NCBI GenBank assembly: GCA_965224205.1
Contig: CBDCYN010000013.1
Coordinates: 1-64,000, forward strand
From: CBDCYN01 sp965224205
GTDB lineage: Bacteria > Planctomycetota > Phycisphaerae > Phycisphaerales > Phycisphaeraceae
Direction: 5' to 3'
Length of the DNA stretch: 64,000 nt
The translations under genes were made by a program, and so were the position numbers. Shown here one piece after another: positions 1 through 8,277 of the stretch. Numbering within the stretch: the first letter of the stretch is position 1; each line of letters starts with the position of its first letter. The notes under the pieces are model-generated. The model searched no databases. It saw nothing but the letters and a program-made list of their open reading frames with translations, and was not told where the DNA came from.

Positions 1-165
1 GGGGAAGGTCACCCGTTCAGCCAGCCGCAGCAGATAGGTGGGGTAATCACAACGCTCTTTCGTGCATGACGCGGCCACCGAGGCATACTCCCGCAGCATG
101 GTCGGTAGTTTTAACGCCTTGAGGTGATGCTCCAGTAACACCGTGGGTTTCTTGGGCCGGCTCAT
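1..165 (-). CDS. istB: IS21-family helper ATPase IstB, N-terminal part (cut by window edge)
   Basis: This is the first 55 codons of a minus-strand gene that runs off the left edge. Its ATG (163-165) overlaps the istA stop codon as ATGA, the usual translational coupling of istA and istB in IS21 elements. The visible protein reads MSRPKKPTVLLEHHLKALKL and continues TMLREYASVAASC, which fits the helical start of IstB-type AAA+ helper ATPases. IstB acts with the IstA transposase in target selection and strand transfer. The Walker motifs would lie beyond the window, so integrity cannot be judged. Confidence 0.85.
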   Translation of the reverse strand, partial: MSRPKKPTVLLEHHLKALKLPTMLREYASVAASCTKERCDYPTYLLRLAERVTFP

Positions 166-1667
166 CGGTCACCTCCTATGCTCAACAGGCTGCGGTAATC
201 CTGGACATCCGTGGACGCGACGCTCACGTGACGCAGGTGATCGCGGCCATCGAGGCGGAACGTGGTCAGGCCCCAGGGTTCAGGCGACGGGATGTACTGG
301 GCGATGCCGTCGCGGCTGTGCGTACGCATGGCCAAGCCTTGGCGGACCGCCCGCTCCAGTTCCCTCATCGGGTGCAGTTCCAACAACCGCAGCACGCGGA
401 TGTACTCACGCGTGCCTTCGTGGTCTTGCGCGTCTTCGAGGCGACGACGCAACACCCCAAAGCACGAAGGCAAGACCCAGCCCTCCAGCGGACGGGCGTG
501 ATCCAAGGACCCGGGCTTGCGTTCCAAGAGGGGCAGGTAGTGCTTCGGCTCGAAACGCACCTGCTGGCGATCCCAGCAGCGACGGTGCGTGGCGATCACC
601 TTCTGCTGGTAGCCGATCTCGACCCGGTCGTAGTAGCCCCGCACCGTCACCGGGCGATGGGCATACTCCACCGGGACCGAGTAGTCGTTGTCGTCGAAAC
701 GCACCAACGACTCGCTGTTGGCCCGGCCGGGCCGCACCCGGCACGCGGCGAACGGGGCAGCCGGCAGCGGCCGAAACAATGCCCGTTCCTCGGCTAGCAA
801 CTGCCCCTTGCTCACGGATTGACCCCGCAGTCGACGCGTTAGATCTGACCGGCACGCTTCCAACAGATAGGCGTTGAGTTCATCCAGGTCTCGCACCTGT
901 GGAACCGGCACGAAGAAGTTGAGACGCGCGAACTTAACCACCCCCTCGACCACACCCTTCTCGTTAGCCCGACGCACCAGACAGAAGTGATGCTCGAACA
1001 AGTAGTGGCTCACAAGCTGAGCAAACCCCTGGGTGATCTGTCGCTGGCGGCAACCCACGATCTTGCTCACCGCCACCTTGGAATTGTCGTAGCTGATCCG
1101 TTGGGGCACGCCCCCAAAGAACTCGAATGCCCGCACGTGGCCTTCCCAGAACGTCTCTGTGCACTCCCGATCGAACGCCATCACAAACATCGCATTCGAA
1201 TACGGCAAGACCATCACGAAGAACGCCACCAGACGCAGCACGCCGTTGATGTTGGCCAACGCGAACCCGAAATCCACCTGAGCCTCACCCGGGCGGTGCA
1301 CCAGCGGCATGAACACCTCTCGGTGACGGGCTCGATGTTCACGCACCGCGTCCTTGACCGTCGTGTAACCGCCCTCGAAGCTGTCTTCAGCCACCAGCCG
1401 CTGCCAGATCCGCTTGGCCGTGTGACGCTGCTTCTTCGGTAACGATTGGTCCGATTTCAAGATCGCCTTGATCTTCGGCAGGTGGGGGCCAATCGTCGGC
1501 TTCTTCGGCGGCTCGCTACGCCGATACCCAGGCGGTTGGCTGTGCTGTAGGATCTTCTCAAGCGTCTTCCAGTGCATCCCCGTCTCTCGAAGGATTTGAC
1601 GCTTGCTCACCCCCTCGACCAATACGCGGCGGCGGATATCAATCCACTGGTCCATGTTGCGGTACAC
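162..1667 (-). CDS. istA: IS21-family transposase IstA
   Basis: A 501-residue DDE transposase. A helix-turn-helix N-terminus (about residues 10-40, VEGVSKRQILRETGMHWKTL) is followed by the RNase-H-like integrase core. The likely catalytic residues are D in AQVDFG, D in ISYDNSKVAV and E in RANEKGVVEGVVKF. The length is normal for the family and no frameshift is seen, so it looks intact. The GTG at 1667 is preceded by AGGAGG at a spacing of 7; an ATG four codons in is the alternative. It is coupled to istB by an ATGA overlap. An IS110-family element lies immediately behind its promoter side. Confidence 0.93.
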   Translation of the reverse strand: MYRNMDQWIDIRRRVLVEGVSKRQILRETGMHWKTLEKILQHSQPPGYRRSEPPKKPTIGPHLPKIKAILKSDQSLPKKQRHTAKRIWQRLVAEDSFEGGYTTVKDAVREHRARHREVFMPLVHRPGEAQVDFGFALANINGVLRLVAFFVMVLPYSNAMFVMAFDRECTETFWEGHVRAFEFFGGVPQRISYDNSKVAVSKIVGCRQRQITQGFAQLVSHYLFEHHFCLVRRANEKGVVEGVVKFARLNFFVPVPQVRDLDELNAYLLEACRSDLTRRLRGQSVSKGQLLAEERALFRPLPAAPFAACRVRPGRANSESLVRFDDNDYSVPVEYAHRPVTVRGYYDRVEIGYQQKVIATHRRCWDRQQVRFEPKHYLPLLERKPGSLDHARPLEGWVLPSCFGVLRRRLEDAQDHEGTREYIRVLRLLELHPMRELERAVRQGLAMRTHSRDGIAQYIPSPEPWGLTTFRLDGRDHLRHVSVASTDVQDYRSLLSIGGDR

Positions 1668-1752
1668 TCCTGGGCCTCCTGCCTAATGGTGATCCCGGCC
1701 GCCACCTCGGCCGCCGTAAGACCCACATTCTCAGAAGACCTCTCATGGGGTA

Positions 1753-1791
1753 CCGCACTTTTGCTCCGCCCCGCCACCCGCCGCACTTTTG
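1753..1791. repeat. Short direct repeats at the IS21 end (CCGCACTTTTG twice)
   Basis: CCGCACTTTTG occurs at 1753-1763 and again at 1781-1791, 28 bp apart and in the same orientation. IS21-family ends typically carry several repeated sites bound by the transposase, so these are most simply IstA-binding sites. Confidence 0.6.
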
Positions 1792-1831
1792 GTAATTTGA
1801 AACCCGGGCGTGCAATCCGTCGGGCGCGAAG

Positions 1832-1896
1832 GTCGGCCTTCCCGCCGGAGGTGATTTTAGGCCTTCGGCCATGGCACCGCCGACGGGAAGGCCGAC
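1832..1896. other. Long stem-loop upstream of IS110 transposase (possible bridge-RNA segment)
   Basis: Perfect 13-bp arms, GTCGGCCTTCCCG (1832-1844) and its complement (1884-1896), enclose a 39-nt loop. The structure sits between the IS21 end and the IS110 transposase start. Some IS110-group elements encode a structured bridge RNA in the non-coding left end, so this is a candidate. It could equally be an attenuating hairpin, and no target- or donor-binding loops were established. Confidence 0.3.
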
Positions 1897-1959
1897 AAAA
1901 ATGGCTCGGTCCTTGTGGATCATGGGATCAATCAATATTCCAACACAAGGAGCCCAGCG

Positions 1960-2976
1960 ATGAATCACTTAGGATTGGACGTGCACAGTGCCAAATTCGT
2001 CCTGGCACACTTAAACACCACGGGGAAGCTGTGCCGCCAGTACGAACGGCCCACGACAGCGGCTGAATTGATCGAAGTGGTGGGTCGGGTGCCCGGGCCC
2101 AAGCGTTTGGTGGTCGAGGAGTCGCATTTGGCTCAGTGGGTCAAACATGTGCTCGATCCCCACGTGGATGAGTTGATCGTCTGTGATCCGAAGCGCAACC
2201 GTTGGATTGCCGCCGACCAGTTCGCCGACGATCGCAGCAGCGCCCAGAAGCTGGCCAAACTGCTGCACGGCGGATTCATCAAGGCGATCCGACACCCCGA
2301 TGACTTGGGTGCTGAATTACGTTCGTTGTTCCTGCACTACTACAACCTGACGCGTCAGGTCGTGCGGTTCAAGAACATGCTCAAGGCGACGTTCCGGCAG
2401 GTGGCGATGACCACGCCCGGCCAGGCGATCTACGACACGCAAGCGCGTGGTGTGTGGTTGGATAAGCTCAACGGGTTCCCGGCGCTGCGGCACCGGGCCA
2501 GCGACTATTTTGATCTGCTCGAAGCGTTGGCCCAAACCAAGCAGCAAGCCTACCGCCGGATGGTTCGGCACGCCCGCCGGTCCTCGACGCACCAACTGCT
2601 CGAAACGTTGCCCGGGGTGGGTCCGGTGATCGCCACGGGTTATATGGCGTTAATCGATACCCCTCATCGATTCTCTCGCAAGAACAAGCTGTGGGCCTAC
2701 GCGTGCCTGGGCAACCGGATGCACGAATCGGACCACCGTGTCTACGACACGCGCCATAGCAAGGTAGGCTGTCGCCCGTTGAAGTGGCGGGTGATGCAAC
2801 AGTTCACCAGTGGGGTGTCACGGACGAAGCAAGCCAACCGATTCAAGCGTCAGTATGAACGGCTGCGACGTTCGGGATTGAATTATAAGACGGCTCGGCG
2901 ACAGGTGTGCCGGAACATGCTGTCCGTGACGCGAGCAATCTGGATGAAAGGACAAGCTTATCGGGACGACGCGTGA
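1960..2976 (+). CDS. IS110-family transposase (DEDD, Tnp20-type)
   Basis: A 338-residue transposase. The N-terminal RuvC-like DEDD domain begins with LGLDVHSAKF, the first acidic residue, and continues with VVEESH and ADDRSSAQKLAKLL. The C-terminal Transposase_20 domain carries LETLPGVGPVIATGYMALID and a Ser-containing segment RHSKVGCRPLKW, where the family has its catalytic serine. I chose the ATG at 1960 because ACAAGGAG ends 7 nt before it; an in-frame start further upstream has no such site. The reading frame is uninterrupted, so the element may be active. IS110 elements lack conventional inverted repeats, which makes their ends hard to place. Confidence 0.92.
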   Translation: MNHLGLDVHSAKFVLAHLNTTGKLCRQYERPTTAAELIEVVGRVPGPKRLVVEESHLAQWVKHVLDPHVDELIVCDPKRNRWIAADQFADDRSSAQKLAKLLHGGFIKAIRHPDDLGAELRSLFLHYYNLTRQVVRFKNMLKATFRQVAMTTPGQAIYDTQARGVWLDKLNGFPALRHRASDYFDLLEALAQTKQQAYRRMVRHARRSSTHQLLETLPGVGPVIATGYMALIDTPHRFSRKNKLWAYACLGNRMHESDHRVYDTRHSKVGCRPLKWRVMQQFTSGVSRTKQANRFKRQYERLRRSGLNYKTARRQVCRNMLSVTRAIWMKGQAYRDDA

Positions 2977-3594
2977 TCCTCAGTTCCGCCGCTGAGGGTG
3001 ATCGACGCGGAGGACCCGTCCCGTGGCCCTGTTGACCAACGATCGAATCGGCTCGAAGGAAGGTGGCGATCGGCAGCAGTCTCCAGCGGAGTATGGCCGT
3101 GGTAGGCCCGACTTTTGGTTAGACCTGCCGATCTTCTAAGCCCGTAGATTAGATGGACCGTCCCACGACGCAGTCCCGAAGAGATGCCTGGCTCCGTCGC
3201 CTTCACCGTTCATACACAGGAGCCGCTGAATCTGATCCGAGACCGTAGACCCCGATCGATCAGGAGACCCTAGCCACGAGGACCCAGCCCGCCCGATCAC
3301 CACGAACGCTCAAACCGCCCTGCAAAGCCAAGAGCCTTGTCGGTCGGGGAATGTATGTCTTGACTTTGGGTTTCAGAGATGCTCCGCCGTTTACACGCGC
3401 TAATTCCGGGAAAACCCCGAGACGAGCCGCGACCGTGAGGCAGCGGGTTCTTGAGCTATTGCCGGTGTTCGATCAGGAACTCGCTTACTGGCGTACGCGG
3501 CTCGTTGACGTTCACAACCTTAACTCACGGAGTCGCGCTGCCATGCGTGACGCGAACGGGGGCCGGGGGGGACACGGGTGTGGGAGTGTCCGTT
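2977..3594. other. Gene-free interval between IS110 transposase and sucD
   Basis: I see no convincing gene in these 618 bp. A small hairpin (CCTCAG/CTGAGG) follows the transposase stop, and one copy of the dispersed 30-bp arm repeat lies at 3421-3450. Short open frames here have no recognisable protein character. Confidence 0.6.
3421..3450 (+). repeat. Dispersed 30-bp arm repeat, single arm
   Basis: One arm of the palindromic family with core GAGCCGCGACCGTGAG followed by GCGGGTT. It differs at the first bases and has CAGCGGG for GAGCGGG. No partner arm is present here. Confidence 0.75.
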
Positions 3595-4533
3595 CTACAG
3601 CCCCAAAGCACGCTGCATCGACGCGCCGATGTCAGCGGGGCTATCAGCGATATGACAACCCGCGTCGCGTAGAGCGGTGATCTTGGATTCGGCCCCGCCT
3701 TCGCCGCCGGAGATGATCGCACCGGCGTGGCCCATGCGTCGGCCCGGCGGGGCGGTGCGCCCGGCGATGAACGCCGTAACCGGTTTCTTGACGTGTTCCT
3801 TGATATACGCCGCGGCCCGTTCCTCATCGCTGCCGCCGATCTCCCCGATGAGGATGATCCCATCGGTGTCTGGGTCGTCACTGAAAAGCTCGAGGCAATC
3901 GACGAAATCCATCCCACGCACCGGGTCGCCGCCGATGCCGATGCACGTGGTCTGGCCGATCTCCCGCTCGGTCAGCTGCCACACCGCCTCGTACGTCAGT
4001 GTCCCCGACCGGCTGATCACGCCCACAGCCTTGCCGGATCCAGCTTGGTCAGCGGGCAGGTGGATGTACCCGGGCATGATCCCGATCTTGCACCCGCTGT
4101 CGTTTAAACCGGGGGTGATCACGCCGGGGCAGTTGGGGCCGATCAGGCGGACTTTGTGACGTGTGTTTTTGCCCTGACCCTTGTAAACGGTATCGAGTTC
4201 GCGGCGGACGCGTGTCATGTCGATTACGGGGATCCCCTCGGTAATGCACACGACCAGCTCGATGCCGGCGTCGGCGGCTTCGAGGATCGCATCGGCGGCG
4301 AACGGGGGGGGCACGAAGATCATGGTCGCGTTGGCCCCGGTCGCCTCGACCGCCTCAAAGCAGGTGTTGAACACCGGCAGGCCGTTGGCGTCCTTGGTGC
4401 CGCCCTTGTTGGGGGTCACCCCACCGACCATTGCCGTGCCGTAATCAAGGCAGCCTTTGGTGTGGAACGCCCCCGCCGAGCCGGTGATGCCCTGGCAGAT
4501 CACTTTCGTATCGTCTTGAACAAGAATACTCAT
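3595..4533 (-). CDS. sucD: Succinyl-CoA synthetase, alpha subunit
   Basis: A 312-residue subunit of the TCA-cycle enzyme that interconverts succinyl-CoA and succinate with nucleoside-triphosphate formation. The N-terminal CoA-binding Rossmann domain starts with QGITGSAGAFH (about residues 14-24). The ligase domain contains GRRMGHAGAI, whose histidine (about residue 269) is the phosphorylated catalytic residue. It is roughly 20 residues longer than the typical 290, partly from an insert around YKGQGKNTRHKVR near residue 120. The beta subunit gene sucC, normally adjacent, is not in this window. Confidence 0.96.
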   Translation of the reverse strand: MSILVQDDTKVICQGITGSAGAFHTKGCLDYGTAMVGGVTPNKGGTKDANGLPVFNTCFEAVEATGANATMIFVPPPFAADAILEAADAGIELVVCITEGIPVIDMTRVRRELDTVYKGQGKNTRHKVRLIGPNCPGVITPGLNDSGCKIGIMPGYIHLPADQAGSGKAVGVISRSGTLTYEAVWQLTEREIGQTTCIGIGGDPVRGMDFVDCLELFSDDPDTDGIILIGEIGGSDEERAAAYIKEHVKKPVTAFIAGRTAPPGRRMGHAGAIISGGEGGAESKITALRDAGCHIADSPADIGASMQRALGL

Positions 4534-4584
4534 AGTGGCGATAGGATACCGGCCTAAAGGGGAAGCGACAAAGTCACGTTTGAT

Positions 4585-4926
4585 TCACAGACTCGCGGGC
4601 CCAAACCGCAGCCACAACCCGATACTGATCGAGGCCAGCACCAGCCCGCTGATGTACGCCCACCAGAACCCCAGCCCGAGTCGACCCGCCGCCGCCAGGG
4701 GCAGGAAAAATGGCAACCCGATCAGCACCAGCACGACGGTCTCTCGCGACAGGCGTGAGATCACCGAGATCTCATGGTGCTTGGTCCAGGTCGCCACGAA
4801 CGCGATCAGGCTCACCACCGGCAGCGACAACACGAACCCACCCATCCGGGGGTACCGATCGGCCAGTTCGGTGACGATGATGACAACAACAGCGGCGATG
4901 AGGCCGCGGATCAGGGTCCAGGTCAT
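4585..4926 (-). CDS. Small integral membrane protein (DUF3147-like)
   Basis: A 113-residue protein with about four hydrophobic segments: residues 5-20, 28-46, 62-80 and 86-104. It resembles DUF3147 membrane proteins in size and in the motif RYPRMGGFVLSLPVVSL near residue 25, but no function is known to me. It reads toward sucD on the same strand with a 51-bp gap. It could be cotranscribed with sucD, though no functional link is evident. Confidence 0.75.
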   Translation of the reverse strand: MTWTLIRGLIAAVVVIIVTELADRYPRMGGFVLSLPVVSLIAFVATWTKHHEISVISRLSRETVVLVLIGLPFFLPLAAAGRLGLGFWWAYISGLVLASISIGLWLRFGPASL

Positions 4927-4953
4927 GGTCAGGGTCCTGTCAAGGTATTGACG

Positions 4954-5337
4954 TCAAGTATCTGCCGGGTCATCCCCGGCTTGGCCTGGAGCTTGACCGA
5001 TCTCCACACCGACGCGTGAGCGGATCCCGCCGCGGCCGCGCCAGTTGGTTTCTATGATCATCCATCGCGGGCTCATCGCCGTGGCCAGGTCGTCGGCGAT
5101 CCGGTTGGTGGCCGCTTCGTAAAAGATCCCCTCGTTGCGGAACCCCTGGAGGTACAGCTTAAGGCTTTTAAGCTCCACACACACGCGATCAGCGACATAA
5201 CGCACGGTCACCGTCCCGTAGTCGGGGTGGCCGGTTTTCGGGCAGACGCTGGTGAACTCCTCTGCGACGTGCTCGATCACGTAATCGCGGGCCGGTTGGG
5301 GGTTGTCGAAGGTTTCTAAAATTTTGGCGTCGATCAT
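4954..5337 (-). CDS. queF: NADPH-dependent 7-cyano-7-deazaguanine reductase QueF
   Basis: A 127-residue unimodular QueF, which reduces preQ0 to preQ1 in queuosine biosynthesis. The nucleophilic cysteine is C32 in TSVCPKTGHPDYG with D39 close by. The family strand-helix motif ELKSLKLYLQGFRNEGIFYE runs from about residue 55, with E74 in the substrate-binding position. The open frame extends far upstream, but the extension is low-complexity and unlike the family. I therefore start at the ATG at 5337, which has GAGGGG about 8 nt upstream. I looked for a preQ1 riboswitch in front of it and did not see one. Confidence 0.92.
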   Translation of the reverse strand: MIDAKILETFDNPQPARDYVIEHVAEEFTSVCPKTGHPDYGTVTVRYVADRVCVELKSLKLYLQGFRNEGIFYEAATNRIADDLATAMSPRWMIIETNWRGRGGIRSRVGVEIGQAPGQAGDDPADT

Positions 5338-5661
5338 CGGATTGACCCCTCGGATAAGAAGTTTGTTCGGGATTGTTATCTGCCTAGGATACGGCGGTGG
5401 CGACCGCGTGGCCAGTTGGTCCGTTGGGGTGTGACCGTATTGGCGATCGCCGAGGGTTTGTCCCGTAGGAGCGGATGAAGAGGGTGTCCCGTCCTCGATA
5501 CCCTCCGCTAAGGGGTAGGCTGCCCACAGCTGGATCGCCCAGGGTGATTGTTGATCCTTACCCGTGCAGGGCGACTTGCCCATGAGATTCCGGATCGGTG
5601 TTTCTAGTCCATGGCGGGGCGTGATCGGAAAAATTATCGACCGTCTAGTCAATCGTCGCTG
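5338..5661. other. Gene-free interval upstream of queF
   Basis: These 324 bp separate ribB from queF. No conserved gene, terminator or riboswitch is recognisable; the interval presumably carries the queF promoter. Confidence 0.5.
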
Positions 5662-6831
5662 TCACGGTCTCACCGGCACAAACTCGGTGATCGACAACCC
5701 GAAACCGTCCAGCGCGGTGGGGTGGATCGGGTGGTTCGTGATCAGCCGCAGCTGGCGGATCCCTAGATCGCGGAGGATCTGCGAGCCGATCCCGTAATCG
5801 CGTTTGATCACCGGCGCGGGTTCGGGGCTAAAGCCGGCGTGTCCGGGGTAGGTGTCTGAATAATCGACGGGTGCGTGTCGGGTCTGAAGCCGCTTGAGCA
5901 AGCCCTGTCCCATCGCCTCGTGTCGCAGGTATACCACGGCGCCGCAGCCGGCGTCTTGGATCATCCGCATGGATTGTTTTAGTGTTTGCCCCGAAGGCTG
6001 ATCCGTCGCGGCGAAAACGTCGCCCAGCAGGTTCTGGCTGTGCATCCGCACCAGCACCGGCTCGTCGATCACCACCGGGGCATCGTTGGCATCGAGCCGG
6101 CCCACGTCGCCGCAGACCAACGCCACATGGGGCAGCAGGTCCACCGCGCTGCGGTACGCGATCAGGGTGAACCGGCCCAGCTCGCTATCGAATGGCACGG
6201 TCTCGACGCGCTCAACGAGGTGCTCGCGTTCGAGGCGGTGATGGATGATATCCGCGACCGAGCAGATCTTCAGATGATGTTCGTGGCATAGTTTCGTTAA
6301 GTCGTCGATCCGGGCCATGGACCCGTCTTCGTTCATGACCTCGATGATCCCCGCGGCGGGTTTGAGCCCGGCCAGGCGGCAGAGGTCGACCGAGCCCTCG
6401 GTCTGGCCGGCGCGGACCAGGACGCCGCCGTCGCGGGCGCGCAGGGGGTGGATGTGCCCGGGGCGGCGCAGATCGGCGGGGCGGGTGGTGTCGTCGATCG
6501 CCACGCGGATCGTCGCAGCGCGGTCAGAAGCGCTGACCCCGGTGGTGACCCCGAACCGGGCGTCGGCGTCGATGCTGACGGTAAACGCGGTGCCGTGTAG
6601 CGCGGTATTGATCATGCTCTGGGGCGATAGCTCCAGCCTGTCGCATATTGACCCAGCCAGCGCTAGGCACAGCAACCCCCGGCCTTGGCGCACCATAAAA
6701 TTGATCGTTTCGGGGGTGACGTGCTCGGCAGCGGCGACCAGGTCGCCCTCGTTTTCGCGTTTTTCATCGTCGATAAGGACGATCAGCCGTCCGGCCCGCA
6801 GGTCGTCGAGGATATCTGGGATCGGGTCCAT
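5662..6831 (-). CDS. ribB: 3,4-dihydroxy-2-butanone-4-phosphate synthase with degenerate GTP cyclohydrolase II-like domain
   Basis: A 389-residue RibBA-shaped protein. The N-terminal domain (1-200) converts ribulose 5-phosphate to the four-carbon riboflavin precursor and looks complete: DDEKRENEGD (21-30), HGTAF (79-83), RRPGHIHPLRARDGG (122-136) and the RAGQTE-type loop (140-145). The C-terminal domain (about 205-389) aligns with GTP cyclohydrolase II, but the three zinc-binding cysteines are replaced by N267, Q278 and S280. The YLRQEGRGIGL-type loop is also altered, to YLRHEAMGQGL. I infer that only the RibB activity remains, as in RibBX-type proteins known from other bacteria. A separate cyclohydrolase should exist elsewhere. 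Confidence 0.9.
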   Translation of the reverse strand: MDPIPDILDDLRAGRLIVLIDDEKRENEGDLVAAAEHVTPETINFMVRQGRGLLCLALAGSICDRLELSPQSMINTALHGTAFTVSIDADARFGVTTGVSASDRAATIRVAIDDTTRPADLRRPGHIHPLRARDGGVLVRAGQTEGSVDLCRLAGLKPAAGIIEVMNEDGSMARIDDLTKLCHEHHLKICSVADIIHHRLEREHLVERVETVPFDSELGRFTLIAYRSAVDLLPHVALVCGDVGRLDANDAPVVIDEPVLVRMHSQNLLGDVFAATDQPSGQTLKQSMRMIQDAGCGAVVYLRHEAMGQGLLKRLQTRHAPVDYSDTYPGHAGFSPEPAPVIKRDYGIGSQILRDLGIRQLRLITNHPIHPTALDGFGLSITEFVPVRP

Positions 6832-6954
6832 GAAGGCTTGTTATACCCGTGGGGACAATAGTCGCTTGGATTTGATCATGGTTGGGTGTGGGTGGCTTTA
6901 TCCACCGTCACAAACGGGGCCAAAGGTGTCCCGGTGACGTGTATTGGGCCATGG

Positions 6955-7983
6955 TCACACCCCGCCGTTGCACGACCGACCGACTGCCTCAGCCACCTTT
7001 TTAAGACTCCCCATCAGCTCGGTTAGGGCCTGGGGGGTGATGGATTGAGCACCGTCGGTCCAGGCTTTTTCGGGATCGGGGTGCATCTCGATCAGCAGCC
7101 CATCGGCACCCGCGGCCATAGCGGCGCGGCTCATGTCGGCGACCAGCCGGGTATACCCCGTGCCGTGAGACGGGTCGGCCACCACCGGCAGATGGGTGCG
7201 GTGGTGCAGCTCCGGCACGGCTGAGAGGCTTAGCGTGTTGCGGGTGTGGTCCTCGAACGTGCGGATCCCGCGTTCGCAGAGGATGACGTTGGAGTTGCCC
7301 TGGGCGAGGATGTATTCACAGGCCTGGAGGTATTCGTCGATTGTGGTCGACAGCCCGCGTTTGAAGAGCACCGGCTTGGGCTGCTTGCCGACAGCTTCGA
7401 GGAGCTTGAAGTTCTGACAGTTCCGCGCCCCGATCTGCAAACAATCGGCATAACTCGACACCAGGTCGACCTCGGTGGGGGTTAGCACCTCGGTGATGAT
7501 GGCCAAACCGGTCTCCTGGCGGGCTTCGTCGAGGTATTTCAACCCCTCTTCGCCCAGCCCTTGGAATGAATAAGGGTTCGTACGCGGCTTGAACGCCCCG
7601 CCACGAAGGCCATGCCCCCCCGCTGCTTTGACCGCACGGGCGGACTCGAGGATCTGCTCACGGCTCTCGACGCTGCACGGCCCGGCGATCACGGGCACGT
7701 GCGAACCCCCGATCACACATGAGTCGCCGATCTTGACCTGGGTGCGGTCCTTCTTGGTCTCACGGGCAGCGATCTTGTAAGGGTGGAGGATCGGCACGAC
7801 GCGGTCGACCCCGGGTGCCTGTTCGAGCCGGCCCTTGTCCTTTCTGCGGTCATCGCCGATCACCGCGACCACGGTCAGGTCCGTGCCGACGATGACGTGA
7901 TCCTTAAGGCCCATATCCTTAACTAGTTGTGCTACGTGGTCCACCTGCTGCTTCGTAGCATCGGCTTGCATGACGACGATCAT
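6955..7983 (-). CDS. aroF: 3-deoxy-7-phosphoheptulonate (DAHP) synthase, type I-beta
   Basis: A 342-residue first enzyme of the shikimate pathway, condensing phosphoenolpyruvate with erythrose 4-phosphate. An N-terminal ferredoxin/ACT-like regulatory segment (about 1-70) precedes the TIM barrel. Barrel motifs include IAGPCSVESREQI, RGGAFKPRTNPYSFQG, the KRG loop in VLFKRGLST and VADPSHGTGY. That architecture matches Thermotoga-type DAHP synthases, whose ACT-like domain mediates feedback inhibition. The ATG at 7983 has AAGGAG 7 nt upstream. The gene is monocistronic in appearance. Confidence 0.95.
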   Translation of the reverse strand: MIVVMQADATKQQVDHVAQLVKDMGLKDHVIVGTDLTVVAVIGDDRRKDKGRLEQAPGVDRVVPILHPYKIAARETKKDRTQVKIGDSCVIGGSHVPVIAGPCSVESREQILESARAVKAAGGHGLRGGAFKPRTNPYSFQGLGEEGLKYLDEARQETGLAIITEVLTPTEVDLVSSYADCLQIGARNCQNFKLLEAVGKQPKPVLFKRGLSTTIDEYLQACEYILAQGNSNVILCERGIRTFEDHTRNTLSLSAVPELHHRTHLPVVADPSHGTGYTRLVADMSRAAMAAGADGLLIEMHPDPEKAWTDGAQSITPQALTELMGSLKKVAEAVGRSCNGGV

Positions 7984-8031
7984 GGTTGGCTCCTTAAGTC
8001 GCTATTCGTTCCCTACCAAGATAGAAAAAAA

Positions 8032-8054
8032 CCCCAACGCTTGCCGCGTCGGGG
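8032..8054 (-). terminator. Rho-independent terminator after the glycosyltransferase gene
   Basis: On the minus strand CCCCGACGC, a 5-nt loop and GCGTTGGGG (with one G-T pair) are followed by a run of seven T. It lies downstream of the gene at 8278-10077. On the plus strand the stem has an A-C mismatch and a poorer T tract, so minus is the functional orientation. Confidence 0.85.
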
Positions 8055-8277
8055 TCTGTCTTTTCATGTTCTTTCAATGAATACCCTACGCGGCTAGGTT
8101 CGGCAGCCTCCAAAAAAGTAAAAGAAAAACCAAGCCGTATAGGTCATATCCAAATCCTTCATCTATAAAGTATGCCACGCGGGGGGGCGATGTCAAGCTA
8201 CAAAATGGATTGAAGCGTGACAGCCCCCGGCTGGGTCGGGGATTCCTCCGGTTGCTGCCCGGCACAGCTGGGGGCTT

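Larger units (their letters stand above)
1..1815 (-). mobile_element. IS21-family insertion sequence (partial, one end outside window)
   Basis: The istA-istB pair with the coupling overlap defines an IS21-type element. The upstream end is placed near 1800-1815, because two copies of an 11-bp sequence (CCGCACTTTTG at 1753-1763 and 1781-1791) lie there, like the multiple terminal repeats of IS21 elements. The exact terminal dinucleotide and target duplication cannot be fixed without the other end. Confidence 0.7.
1832..2976 (+). mobile_element. IS110-family insertion sequence (boundaries uncertain)
   Basis: Defined by the transposase at 1960-2976 and the structured non-coding leader in front of it. 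The left boundary must lie close to the IS21 end near 1800-1830, and the right boundary lies an unknown distance past 2976. No terminal inverted repeats are visible, as expected for the family. Confidence 0.45.

Noticed and set aside
143..877. Plus-strand open frames over the IS21 transposase
   Set aside because: These are shadows of istA, which has full domain motifs on the minus strand.
5338..5661. Possible preQ1 riboswitch upstream of queF
   Set aside because: I could not find the conserved preQ1 hairpin and A-rich tail; the leader shows no clear aptamer.
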